DNA of 64,000 nucleotides from Clostridia bacterium (GTDB taxonomy: Bacteria; Bacillota; Clostridia; Christensenellales; Aristaeellaceae), in the NCBI GenBank assembly GCA_017509255.1, contig JAFWQA010000011.1:1-64000 (forward strand), written 5' to 3'. Of the stretch, positions 32,009 to 40,454 are shown piece after piece. Position 1 is the stretch's first letter, and the number at the start of each line of letters is the position of its first letter. The position numbers and the translations under genes were made by a program. The notes under the pieces were generated by a model. It was not told where the DNA came from, searched no databases, and saw nothing but the letters and a program-made list of their open reading frames with translations.

Positions 32009-32701
32009 TTATTCTGCTTTGCGCAGCAGCCAGGCGATCCCCTTTGCCGTGCGCAGGGCGCTGTCCATGAAATGATTGCCGGGGTTCCATTCCAGCGCGC
32101 AATCCCCTCCGGCCTCCGACAGGAGCCGGTACTGCTCCCGGATGCAGTCCCCGACCCGGGCCATGACGGGATTCCGGGTCTTTTCCTCCCGGTCGCCGAG
32201 GCTCAGGTATACCGGGACCGCGGGCGCCGGCCGGGAAGCGGCGAAGGAGATCCAGTCCGGGTACCACACGGAGGGCGACGCCGCCGCCGCGCCGGAAAAG
32301 CGGTCTGACGAATAGACGCCCCACAGGGCGAACAGCCCGGCCAGCGAGTAGCCGCAGAGAGCGTATTTCGCTGCCTGCCCGGACGGGTACAGCCTTTCCA
32401 GCTCCGGGATCAGCCTGCCCTCCGCGAAGGAAAGCGTTTCCCGCGCGCCGCTGCCGAAGGGCGTCTTGCCGAAGGCCGGGGGCGCTTCCCAGGGCGTCAG
32501 CTCCCGGTTCCAGTCCTCCACCGAAAAGGCGGCGATGCAGAAGGGGATGCCCGGCGCCAGGCGCTTCACCGCCTCCGCCTCCTCCGCCATGCCGCGCAGG
32601 TCGCTCTCATCCACCGGCTGCAGAAAGCGGCAGCGCGCCGCGGGGTCTCCGTACAGGGCTGTCTGCTTCCCTGCGATACAAAGGCTTTCCGGTCCGTTCA
32701 C
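32009..32701 (-). CDS. Alpha/beta-hydrolase esterase
   Basis: A 230-residue hydrolase of the enterochelin-esterase/S-formylglutathione-hydrolase-like superfamily. The nucleophile elbow is CGYSLAGLFALWG (GxSxxG) at about residue 117, an acid is likely in LSLGDREEKT, and the C-terminal histidine is in PGNHFMDS. A GTG start (32699-32701) was chosen because AAGGAA lies 7 bases upstream and homology starts there. The long frame further upstream is antisense to the nuclease gene. Family members cleave siderophore or aryl esters. The substrate is unknown. Confidence 0.78.
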   Translation of the reverse strand: MNGPESLCIAGKQTALYGDPAARCRFLQPVDESDLRGMAEEAEAVKRLAPGIPFCIAAFSVEDWNRELTPWEAPPAFGKTPFGSGARETLSFAEGRLIPELERLYPSGQAAKYALCGYSLAGLFALWGVYSSDRFSGAAAASPSVWYPDWISFAASRPAPAVPVYLSLGDREEKTRNPVMARVGDCIREQYRLLSEAGGDCALEWNPGNHFMDSALRTAKGIAWLLRKAE

Positions 32702-32791
32702 GGGTATTCCTTTCCGGCAGTTGAAATCTCTGCCAAAATGCTTTATAACTGAACCATAGAAAGCGCGGCCGGACCGCGCCGGGGAGGAAAC

Positions 32792-33490
32792 ATGGGCATT
32801 ACCAAAACGGATTTCATGCGCGGCATGCAGTGTCCGAAAATGCTGTGGCTGGACAAGCACAAGCCGAAGCTGAGGGTGATCCCGCCGGAAACACAGGCCC
32901 GGCTGGACGCGGGAAACGACTTCGGCGACAGGGCCATGGGCATGTTCGGCCCCTACGAGGAGATGACCGCCTATCTGCCCGGGACGCGCATCCCGGACAA
33001 GAAAAGAATGGCGGCGCGCACGCAGGAGCATCTGCGGCTCGGCACGCCGGTCATCTGCGAGGCAGCCTTCCTGTACTACAACAATTACTGCGCCGTGGAC
33101 ATCCTGCGCAAAACGGAAACGGGCTATGATTTCTACGAGGTCAAGAACGCCTCCGCGGTGCACCCGCAGTTCGTGAAGGACGCCGGCTTCCAGTACTACA
33201 TCCTGCACCGCAGCGGCCTGAAGATCGGCCGGATCTGTATCGTCACCCACGGGGAGGATGAAAGCGATCCCTTCGTGCCCGTGGAGATCACCGCGGAGGC
33301 GAAGGGATACGAGGGCTGGATCAACGATCACATATGGGAACTGAACCGGATGCAGAAGCAGCCGGAGGAGGTGTACGCCGAGCCCGGCGAGCAGTGCCTG
33401 CACCCGTACGAATGCTGGTACTACGGCTACTGCCATCCGGAGGCGGAAAACCGCGGCTTCCTTACCGCAGACTTATTTCCTGAGCGATGA
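32792..33490 (+). CDS. Stand-alone Cas4-like PD-(D/E)XK nuclease (DUF2779 N-terminal part)
   Basis: A 232-residue protein matching the N-terminal nuclease of DUF2779-type proteins. It has GITKTDFMRGMQCPKMLWL (first Cys at residue 14), then ICEAAFLYYNNYCAVDILRK and YDFYEVKNAS, which supply the D and ExK of the PD-(D/E)XK site, then DAGFQYYILHRSGL. The C-terminal trio in QCLHPYECWYYGYC completes the four cysteines that hold a [4Fe-4S] cluster in Cas4 and AddB relatives. Longer relatives carry a further C-terminal DUF2779 domain that is absent here. The last 28 bases overlap the 3' end of the convergent gene. No CRISPR array or cas gene is present. GGGGAGGAAAC precedes the ATG. Confidence 0.8.
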   Translation: MGITKTDFMRGMQCPKMLWLDKHKPKLRVIPPETQARLDAGNDFGDRAMGMFGPYEEMTAYLPGTRIPDKKRMAARTQEHLRLGTPVICEAAFLYYNNYCAVDILRKTETGYDFYEVKNASAVHPQFVKDAGFQYYILHRSGLKIGRICIVTHGEDESDPFVPVEITAEAKGYEGWINDHIWELNRMQKQPEEVYAEPGEQCLHPYECWYYGYCHPEAENRGFLTADLFPER

Positions 33491-34697
33491 GGTCTCCGTC
33501 CTCCCCGCTGATCTCAATAGTATACGCATGCTCCGCTCCGGCTTCGTCCGTATAGGCAAAGCCGTTGGAGGGAATATCTCCGTAAAAGGTCATATAGATC
33601 AGCAGATGGCTGAATCCCGCCGGGCCGTCCCAGCGCTTCAGCTCCTGTGCCGTCCAAATCGGCTCATCGCCGTCCGCGGACAGCTCCAGCTCCAGCAGGC
33701 GGAGATCGCTGACCGCGGCGTCCAGGGACAGGAGCACCTTGGCCACGGGCTCCTCCATGCTGATGACAAAATACTCGTCCGGCTCGGCCCCGCTGTATTC
33801 CTCCCACTCCAGGCTCACCGGAAGCGCCTTGCGCGTATCGAGGATATGGCCGTCCGTCCTGGAGAAGGAGACGATGGCCGGCGCGCCCTCCTCCGGGCCG
33901 TGCTCATAGGTCACGTCGATCCGGTCCGGCCGGATCCCGATCCGGTAGGGCCAGTAAATGTCCTCCTCCGGCGCGGAGCCCTGCCACAGGATCTCCCCGT
34001 CCGGGGAGACGCAGGTCGGGGCGGTGCCGAAATAGCCGGTCACATACAGGGTGCCGTTGTCATCCACTGCCGTGGCAAAGCCGCTGCCGATAAAGGGGAT
34101 CGACCAGAGCTTCCGCCGGCTCAGGTTCTCCCCGACCTCATAGGCCGACAGGAGATTCTCCTCCCCGTCCAGCAGATACAGCCGGGACCGGTCCGCGCCG
34201 CCGAGGACGGCATGCAGCTGAGAGGCCTGGCTCCCGCCGCCCGCGTCCATCCACAGGCTGCTGAGCTGACGGCCCTGCGCGTCAAACACCGTCGCGCGCA
34301 GGCGTTCCCTGTCCGGAGAATAATATCTGACGGCCAGCAGGCGCTGCGTTTTCCCGATGCCCACGGGCTCATCGATGACCGGGTCCCCGAGCGAGAGCAG
34401 CTGCTCCGGCGTGTGGGCGTCCGGGATCAGGTCCAGATAGATGGAACGGATATATCCCTTCTGACCCTGATACACACAGGAGATAAAGCCCGTGCCGTCA
34501 ACCGCCTCACAGTCCGTCACCTCCGCGCCCAGGGGCACCGTGGTCAGCCGTTTGGATTTGATATCCGCCTTCTCGCGCAGGGATACCCATTCCTCGCAGT
34601 TGACCACATACTCGGTGACGGTGTCCTCCTCCGCGCAGGCGGGCGCCAGGACGAGCAGGAACGCCGCGCACAGCAGCCAGGCCAGTAATCTCTTCAT
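33462..34697 (-). CDS. Secreted SH3b-domain protein with repeat (propeller-like) domain
   Basis: A 411-residue exported protein. The signal peptide LLAWLLCAAFLLVLAPACAE ends near residue 22. A bacterial SH3 domain follows (WVSLREKADIKSKRLTTVPL to GYIRSIYL, about 35-85). The remainder contains short beta-rich repeats reminiscent of a PQQ/WD-type propeller (RLYLLDGEENLLSAYEVG, GTLYVTGYFG, CVSPDGEILWQG). No catalytic motif is visible. It may bind the cell wall and sense or present something outside. ATG at 34695-34697 follows GGAGGTGCTTTTC. Confidence 0.75.
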   Translation of the reverse strand: MKRLLAWLLCAAFLLVLAPACAEEDTVTEYVVNCEEWVSLREKADIKSKRLTTVPLGAEVTDCEAVDGTGFISCVYQGQKGYIRSIYLDLIPDAHTPEQLLSLGDPVIDEPVGIGKTQRLLAVRYYSPDRERLRATVFDAQGRQLSSLWMDAGGGSQASQLHAVLGGADRSRLYLLDGEENLLSAYEVGENLSRRKLWSIPFIGSGFATAVDDNGTLYVTGYFGTAPTCVSPDGEILWQGSAPEEDIYWPYRIGIRPDRIDVTYEHGPEEGAPAIVSFSRTDGHILDTRKALPVSLEWEEYSGAEPDEYFVISMEEPVAKVLLSLDAAVSDLRLLELELSADGDEPIWTAQELKRWDGPAGFSHLLIYMTFYGDIPSNGFAYTDEAGAEHAYTIEISGEDGDLIAQEISLR

Positions 34698-34958
34698 GAA
34701 AAGCACCTCCGACGGTCTTGTCTTTCCCCGGTCTTTTTTCTTTTGACGCAGGAGCATTATACCATGAAGCGGGGCGATCCGCCACTTTCCGGGCGAAAAC
34801 AATTCTGTGCGGCGATCGGGCCCTTTCCTGCAGGATTCCAGCGATCGGACAGCGAATTTTATATGACAGGTTTTCGCGGGCGGGCAGCCCGCGCACATGA
34901 GCATCCCCTTCGCCGCCCCGCCCGGGCGCGGCGGATCAGAAAAAGGAGTGAACCGGAA

Positions 34959-35474
34959 ATGAAAAAAGTGATTTCCCTGCTTCTCTGCATCCTGATGATG
35001 ACAGCCTGCGCCTTCGCGGAGGAAAACGACGCGGAGACCCTGCTGCTGACCTTTGAGATCAACGATATCGGATACGTCCTCGGCGAAACGGCTCCGGACG
35101 ACCTGGCCGCCGTCGGCTGGCCCGTGAGCACGGAGGAGGACGGCACCTTTGTCTTCGCCACGCCGGAAGGCAATTTCTTCTACGCGAAAACCGAGGACGG
35201 CACCTCCGCCTCCCCGATCGTATATATCGACCTGATGTGGGCCGATGACGTGGTGACGAGCTGGAACAGCTATTCCTCCGACCCGGAGGAGGGCACCACC
35301 GCCAATTTGTGGGACTGGCTGGTCAAGAGCTACGGCGCGCAGGAGAGCGACGAGGGCTATCTGGTCGCGACGATCCGGATGAGCGGCGACAGGAGCCTGA
35401 CCGTGGAGACGGACGGCATCCGCGTGCGCCTGTACCTGGGCGCCTTTGTGGAAACAGAGGAAGCGGACGGCTGA
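34959..35474 (+). CDS. Small secreted protein of unknown function
   Basis: A 171-residue acidic exported protein. The signal peptide is KKVISLLLCILMMTACAFAE, cleaved after AFA (the internal TAC is not a convincing lipobox). The mature part has repeated acidic beta-strands (GTFVFATPEGNFFYAKTEDG) and no known catalytic motif. The family is not recognised. AAAAAGGAGTGAACCGG precedes the ATG. It is divergent from the SH3b gene across 261 bases that contain a TGGTATAAT extended -10 on the minus strand (near 34760). A terminator follows. Confidence 0.7.
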   Translation: MKKVISLLLCILMMTACAFAEENDAETLLLTFEINDIGYVLGETAPDDLAAVGWPVSTEEDGTFVFATPEGNFFYAKTEDGTSASPIVYIDLMWADDVVTSWNSYSSDPEEGTTANLWDWLVKSYGAQESDEGYLVATIRMSGDRSLTVETDGIRVRLYLGAFVETEEADG

Positions 35475-35500
35475 GCAGAAGGCCGGAAAGGAAACAAAGA

Positions 35501-35530
35501 CCCGCGGGGGCATCAGCCTCCGCGGGTTTC
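35501..35530. terminator. Terminator between the secreted-protein gene and pepF
   Basis: CCCGCGGGGGC pairs with GCCTCCGCGGG (one wobble), followed by TTTCGCG. It serves the plus-strand gene and probably also the convergent oligoendopeptidase gene. Confidence 0.65.
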
Positions 35531-35543
35531 GCGTATATCCGGA

Positions 35544-37238
35544 TCAGTACCGGGCCCTGAGCTCCGCGATCACATGGCCGACGCTTTCCGCCACGGTGCC
35601 CGGCCGGAAGGGATTGAGCAGGTTCCCCTCCTGCAGCAGCTCGAAGTAGCCCTTCGTGCCGCCGGCCCGGCAGAGCCGGAGGTAATCCTTCCACGCCTGT
35701 TCCCGGTCCGTCTTCATGCGGCCGTAGTACTGGAAGGCGCACATCTGCGCCAGGGCGTAATCGATATAGTAGAACGGATAGAGGAAGATGTGCTGCTTCT
35801 GCATCCAGAAGCCGCCCTGCTCCAGGAACTCCACCCCGTCGTAATCCCGCCAGGGCATGTATTTCCTTTCGATCTCCCGCCAGACGGCACGGCGCGCCAT
35901 GGCGTCCATTTCCGGCTCCGCGTAGACCCGGTGCTGGAACTCGTCCACACAGCACATATACGGCAGGACCGTCAGCGCGCCGATCAGGTGCGCCGTAATG
36001 TATTCCTCGCTCCTGTCTCCGAAGAACAGCGGCATCCACGGGTAGGCGAAATGCTCCATGGACATGGAGTGGATCTCATTGATCTCCGCCGTGGAGCCGG
36101 TCAGCTCCTCCAGCGGGATGGAGCGCATGGCCAGATAGCCCTGGAAGGCATGGCCCGCCTCATGGGTCAGCACGTCCACGTCCGCGGAGGTGCCGTTGAA
36201 ATTGGAGAAGATGAACGGCGCCTTGTAGCCCGGGAAGGACGTCATATAGCCGCCCATGCGCTTGCCGGGCCGGGTCTCCAGGTCAAAGAGCCGGTACCTG
36301 ACCATGAAGTCAAAGAACTCACCGGTCTCCGCGCTCATCTCCCGGTACATGCGCTGCGCCTTGGCCACCAGCTCCTCCGCGGTGCCCTCCGGGTCAGCGT
36401 TGCCGCCGGGGAAGATCAGGGACTCGTCATAAAAGCGCAGGGAATCCAGCCCGAGGCGCTTTCTCTGCCGCTCCCGCAGCTCCGCGACCGCCGGCGTCAC
36501 CGTTTCCAGGATGCCCTGACGGAAGACCGCCACGTCCTCCGGCGTGTAGTCGAAGCGGGAACGCTGGAGATACGCCAGCTCCGTATAGGAGGGGAAGCCC
36601 AGCGTCTTTGCCATTTTCGTACGCAGCCGCACCAGCTCGGTATACTGCTCATCCAGCTTCGGGCTGATGCTCTCGTAGAGCTTTGCCCAGGCCAGGAACG
36701 CTTCCTTTCTCTCGCCGCGGTCCGGGCTCTCCATATGCTTGAGCAGCCCGTAGAAATTGCAGCTCTCCCCGCGGAACTCCGTCTGCGCCATGGCGCTGTC
36801 CTTCTGATACTGCTGGGTCAGCTGCCCGGCGCGGATGGTGTCCTGAATGACGCGCTCATCCGCCGTTTTCAGGGAGGCGTCCGTCAGCTTCAGCAGCTGC
36901 TTTCCGAACTCCTTTTCAAAATCCGGGCGGAAGGGAGATGACACAAAGACCTTTTCCAGCTCCTTGAACAGCGGGATCATATTCGCGTTCTGCTCACGGA
37001 GCCACGCCATCTCGCCGTCATAATAGTCGTCCCGGGTGTCCAGGGTGTTGCGCACATGCGCCAGGGAGAACATGGTGTAGACCTTTTCCCCCTCCTGCTG
37101 CAGGTCAAAGTACGCTTTGCGCGCCTCCTCATAGGTTTTCGCGCCCTTCAGGGCCGCGATCGCCGTCCTGTGCGCCTGAGCGTAGCGCTCCATGTCCGGC
37201 CGCTGATAGGGCATACCGGTGAATTCAATCATTTCCAT
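35544..37238 (-). CDS. M3-family oligoendopeptidase (PepF type)
   Basis: A 564-residue zinc peptidase that cleaves short peptides in the cytoplasm. The HExxH motif lies in VLTHEAGHAFQGYLA (about residue 358), with the third ligand in EINEIHSMSMEHF. The N-terminal helical domain is complete. It is the last gene of a minus-strand run with an esterase and nitroreductase (27-base gap to the esterase gene). Length fits the family. Confidence 0.93.
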   Translation of the reverse strand: MEMIEFTGMPYQRPDMERYAQAHRTAIAALKGAKTYEEARKAYFDLQQEGEKVYTMFSLAHVRNTLDTRDDYYDGEMAWLREQNANMIPLFKELEKVFVSSPFRPDFEKEFGKQLLKLTDASLKTADERVIQDTIRAGQLTQQYQKDSAMAQTEFRGESCNFYGLLKHMESPDRGERKEAFLAWAKLYESISPKLDEQYTELVRLRTKMAKTLGFPSYTELAYLQRSRFDYTPEDVAVFRQGILETVTPAVAELRERQRKRLGLDSLRFYDESLIFPGGNADPEGTAEELVAKAQRMYREMSAETGEFFDFMVRYRLFDLETRPGKRMGGYMTSFPGYKAPFIFSNFNGTSADVDVLTHEAGHAFQGYLAMRSIPLEELTGSTAEINEIHSMSMEHFAYPWMPLFFGDRSEEYITAHLIGALTVLPYMCCVDEFQHRVYAEPEMDAMARRAVWREIERKYMPWRDYDGVEFLEQGGFWMQKQHIFLYPFYYIDYALAQMCAFQYYGRMKTDREQAWKDYLRLCRAGGTKGYFELLQEGNLLNPFRPGTVAESVGHVIAELRARY

Positions 37239-37265
37239 TCTTCTTCTCCTTCTGCGCCGGCCGTT

Positions 37266-38114
37266 TCAGTTCTGCGGCGCGAAATACTTTTCGCAGGCCT
37301 CCCGGAAGCGCTGCAGGAATTTCTCCGCCGCCTGCTTCGATTCCGGCTTTTCGGCGTGCATCACGTCATAGGCGTGCCAGAAGCCGGGCCATACGTCCGC
37401 CTCGGCCTCCACGCCTGCCTTTTTCAGGTTCTCCACATAGGTCAGCGTCTCATCCAGGAAGGGCTCCAGATCGCCCACAAAGGTATAGCAGGGCGGCAGG
37501 CCGCTGTAATCCTCCCGGCGGGAGGGCGACGCGTAGCAGGGGATCGGCTCGTCCCTGTTCAGGCCGCGCAGGTACAGTTTCCAGGCCAGATGGTTCTGCC
37601 GGGTGTCCCAGCCCTTGGCGTGATTGTCCCGGGAGGAGGGCGTGTCATAGCAGTCCAGCATCGGATAGAGCGGCATCTGGAAGGCCACGTTGACCTCCCC
37701 CCTGTCCTTCGCGTACATGCACACCGCCGCCGTCAGCCCGCCGCCGGCGCTTTCCCCGCCGACCATGAGCTGGTCGTCCCGGATGCCCAGCTCCTTCGCG
37801 TTATTCTTCATATACAGCAGGGCGTTGTAGCAGTCCTCCATGGCCGCGGGATAGGGCGCCTTGAAGGACAGCGTGTAGCCCGGGGAAACCACCACGGCCC
37901 CGCCCGCGGCCACCAGGTCGAAGGCCCGCGTGGCGTAGACCATTTCCGTCATGCCGGAAACATAGCCGCCGCCGTGGATCCACAGCACGCCGGGCAAAAG
38001 CCTGTCCTCCGGCTGATCCGCCGGACGGAGGATCAGTATCCGGTGCCTGCGGCTTCCCAGCTGGACGGTGCGGTATTCCGAATGGATCTTTGCTCCCAAA
38101 TGGATCGATATCAT
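37266..38114 (-). CDS. Alpha/beta-hydrolase (acetyl esterase/lipase, HSL family)
   Basis: A 282-residue esterase with the hormone-sensitive-lipase oxyanion motif HGGGY (WIHGGGYVSGM) and nucleophile elbow GESAGGG. The acid is likely in FVGDLEPFLDET and the histidine in WPGFWHAYDVM. It acts on short-chain acyl or acetyl esters, perhaps decorations on plant glycans. It is 15 bases downstream of the nitroreductase gene and so probably in one transcript. Confidence 0.9.
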   Translation of the reverse strand: MISIHLGAKIHSEYRTVQLGSRRHRILILRPADQPEDRLLPGVLWIHGGGYVSGMTEMVYATRAFDLVAAGGAVVVSPGYTLSFKAPYPAAMEDCYNALLYMKNNAKELGIRDDQLMVGGESAGGGLTAAVCMYAKDRGEVNVAFQMPLYPMLDCYDTPSSRDNHAKGWDTRQNHLAWKLYLRGLNRDEPIPCYASPSRREDYSGLPPCYTFVGDLEPFLDETLTYVENLKKAGVEAEADVWPGFWHAYDVMHAEKPESKQAAEKFLQRFREACEKYFAPQN

Positions 38115-38129
38115 GTACTGTTCCGTTCC

Positions 38130-38810
38130 TTATTTCATTCCGTCCCAGAATTTGGGCAGGCCGGCTTCCTCCCGGGCCAGGTCAAAGTGATACTTCACGA
38201 TGCCCAGGTCCACTTTGCTGAAGGGACCGCCTTTGTCGACCGCGGTGACCGTATCGTCGTCATTGAGCCGGAGCTCAAATTTCTGCTGGTTGATGGCCGT
38301 GGGCGCCAGCAGCGCCAGCTCCGCGCCTCGGGTGAACCACGCCGGACGGTCCGCCCTGCCGGACGTTACCTGCTCGATCGTTTTGGACCTGTGCGGCCTG
38401 CCCTGATCCGCGCCGTAGCCGACGGCGATGGCGATCACGGCGCGTTCGCCCTCCACAGGCTTTACCGGCGCGTTCTTCGCGCTGAAGGTACCGGCCCAGC
38501 AGGTATTCAGCCCCAGCTCCTGCGCCCGGAGCACGACCTTTTCGCCCCAGTAGCCGATCCGCTCCTCCAGGGTGTCGCTCTCCCGGCCGGCGCAGATGAT
38601 CACGCTGGGCGCGCTGCCCAGGCCCATCACCCGGTTCAGCAGGCGGCTGAAGGTCTTTCCCGCGTCCTTCAGCAGCTGAAGGTGCAGGTCCCCGGCCCGG
38701 TTGCAGTCATCGATCATGACCCCGAGCTTTTCCAGCACCTCCGGCCCGATCTTTCTGTCCGTGTAATTCCTGACGGAATGCCGCTGCAGCAGCGCGTCGA
38801 TCTCCCTCAC
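38130..38810 (-). CDS. Nitroreductase-family flavoprotein
   Basis: A 226-residue FMN enzyme of the nitroreductase fold: the start has RHSVRNYTDRKI (FMN phosphate loop), then SAPSVIICAGRE, ELGLNTCWAGTFSAKNA and LLAPTAINQQKF. It has the plain family length without a ferredoxin domain. The substrate is unknown. The ATG lies 43 bases downstream of a -10 box (TGGTATAAT, minus strand) set inside a CTGTGG/CCACAG dyad. Confidence 0.9.
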   Translation of the reverse strand: MREIDALLQRHSVRNYTDRKIGPEVLEKLGVMIDDCNRAGDLHLQLLKDAGKTFSRLLNRVMGLGSAPSVIICAGRESDTLEERIGYWGEKVVLRAQELGLNTCWAGTFSAKNAPVKPVEGERAVIAIAVGYGADQGRPHRSKTIEQVTSGRADRPAWFTRGAELALLAPTAINQQKFELRLNDDDTVTAVDKGGPFSKVDLGIVKYHFDLAREEAGLPKFWDGMK

Positions 38811-38852
38811 GGCGCCTCACTCCTTTTTGACGGATATTTCCGGATTTGTTTC

Positions 38853-38870
38853 CTGTGGATTATACCACAG
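38853..38870 (-). promoter_or_regulatory. Extended -10 promoter inside a dyad, nitroreductase operon
   Basis: On the minus strand CTGTGG-TATAAT-CCACAG is a perfect 6+6 dyad centred on the -10 box, with TG two bases before TATAAT. The -35 region is weak (TTCCCA). A repressor binding the dyad would cover the -10. Confidence 0.6.
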
Positions 38871-38897
38871 ATCCGTCCCGGTGGGAACCGCCCTCAG

Positions 38898-38926
38898 TTG
38901 ACATCCTCCCCGTTTCGTGGTATCTC
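38898..38926 (+). promoter_or_regulatory. Promoter of the acyltransferase operon
   Basis: TTGACA (38898-38903) and TATCTC (38921-38926) are 17 bases apart with TGG before the -10. It lies 40 bases ahead of the GTG start. Confidence 0.6.
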
Positions 38927-38966
38927 TTTAGCGAGGATTTTTTGTGAAAAAATACAGGAGGAAGCC

Positions 38967-40454
38967 GTGAGCAGGAGCAAGAAGGAGCCCTTTGCCGCCC
39001 TGGCGCAGAACGAGGAGGAGCTGGCCGCCTATACCGTGTTCGGCCGCTCCTTTCAGGAGCATGTGAAGCTCCCCGCCGGGGACGTGAAGCGCATGGAAAA
39101 ATGCTTCTCCGAGGCGCTGGAATGGTACCGGGAGCAGGGGCTTGCCCCGGAGGAGGCCGTGCGCCGGCTGGATCCGGCGCAGCTGGGCGGCTTCTACGTC
39201 CGCCCGGCGGACCGCTGGTTCCCGCTGGATGAAGCCGCGGTGATCTATCCGATCAACATGGCCCAGAGCGGGCCCTCCCTTTTCCGGCTGGCCATGACGC
39301 TGAAGGAGGAGGTGCAGCCCGCGCTGCTCAAGGTGGCGCTGGCCTTTGTCATCAAGCGCTTCCCCACCTTTTCCACCGTTGTCCGCCGGGGCTTTTTCTG
39401 GCATTATCTGGACACGGTGAAGCGCTTTTATGAAGCGGAAGAGGATACCGACCGGCCCCTGCGGCCGAAAGGATTCGGCTCCTCCGCCATGCCCTCCTTC
39501 CGCGTGCTGTATTCGGGCAAACGGATCGCCGTGGAGTGCTTCCACGTGCTGACGGACGGCAGCGGCGGCACCGTTTTCCTGAAAACGCTGGTGGCGGAAT
39601 ACCTGCGCCTGACCGGGGCGGAGATCCCCAACGAAAAGGGCGTGATGGACCCCGAGGCAGTCCCCCTGCCCTCCGAAATGCGCAGCGCCTTCCGGGATAC
39701 CGGGGCCAGGGGCGGATCCCTGACCGAAAAGCGCGCCGTGCAGATGAGCGGCCGCATCGTGGACGCCCTGCCCTACCGCGTGCTGCATTTTGAAATGCCC
39801 GCGTCCCGGCTGGTCGACGCGGCGCACCGCGCCGGCGTGACCGTGACGGCCTTCCTGAGCGTGCTGATCTACCGGGCGGCGCGCGGCTCCGCCGATACGA
39901 CGGACGGCGTGTTCCGCATCCAGATCCCCGTCAACATGCGCAAGTTCCAGGAGGGGACGCCCACCCTGAGAAACGATTCCATGTTCGGCTCCGTCGCCTT
40001 TGCCATGGACCGGGAGGATCCCGAGGATGTCCTGTTCCGGGAGGCCGGGGAGCAGCTGGTGGAAAACTGCAGCCGGGAAAATATGGAAAAGCAGATGACC
40101 GACGCCGTGCGCACCAAGCGCCTCGTCCGCTTCCTGCCGCTGTTCATCAAGGGACCCGTGGAGCGCTCCATTTTCCGCACCATCGGCATCGGCGCCTATA
40201 CCACGGTGCTGTCCAACCTGGGCGTGGTGGAGATGCCGGAGGAGATGGCGGCGCGCGTGGAGCGCGCGGAGTTCACCCTGAGCGGCTGCAAAAAGAACCG
40301 CGGCGTGTGCGCCATGGTCACGCTGGGAGACAGATCCGTGCTGACCGTCACCGAGTCCACGGCGGACCCGAGCTTCTCGGAGTCGCTGTACCGGGAGCTG
40401 GAGCAGCACGGGCTGGAAACGACTGTAACAGGGAGCCTGCCCTATGAAAACTGA
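38967..40454 (+). CDS. Condensation/alcohol-acetyltransferase-like acyltransferase
   Basis: A 495-residue protein of the chloramphenicol-acetyltransferase/condensation superfamily. The catalytic HxxxDG motif is HVLTDG in VECFHVLTDGSGGTVFLK (about residue 193). The C-terminal half has IQIPVNMRKFQ and the TVLSNLGVVEMPEEM bridge. Members transfer acyl groups to alcohols, sugars or lipids. The GTG start (38967) follows CAGGAGGAAGCC. It overlaps the next membrane gene by 11 bases. The acceptor is unknown. A cell-envelope lipid is plausible because of the membrane partner. Confidence 0.78.
   Translation: MSRSKKEPFAALAQNEEELAAYTVFGRSFQEHVKLPAGDVKRMEKCFSEALEWYREQGLAPEEAVRRLDPAQLGGFYVRPADRWFPLDEAAVIYPINMAQSGPSLFRLAMTLKEEVQPALLKVALAFVIKRFPTFSTVVRRGFFWHYLDTVKRFYEAEEDTDRPLRPKGFGSSAMPSFRVLYSGKRIAVECFHVLTDGSGGTVFLKTLVAEYLRLTGAEIPNEKGVMDPEAVPLPSEMRSAFRDTGARGGSLTEKRAVQMSGRIVDALPYRVLHFEMPASRLVDAAHRAGVTVTAFLSVLIYRAARGSADTTDGVFRIQIPVNMRKFQEGTPTLRNDSMFGSVAFAMDREDPEDVLFREAGEQLVENCSRENMEKQMTDAVRTKRLVRFLPLFIKGPVERSIFRTIGIGAYTTVLSNLGVVEMPEEMAARVERAEFTLSGCKKNRGVCAMVTLGDRSVLTVTESTADPSFSESLYRELEQHGLETTVTGSLPYEN

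Noticed and set aside
32792-33490. CRISPR-associated cas4 gene
   Set aside because: No repeat-spacer array or cas1/cas2 gene is present, and the motif arrangement fits the DUF2779-type family better.
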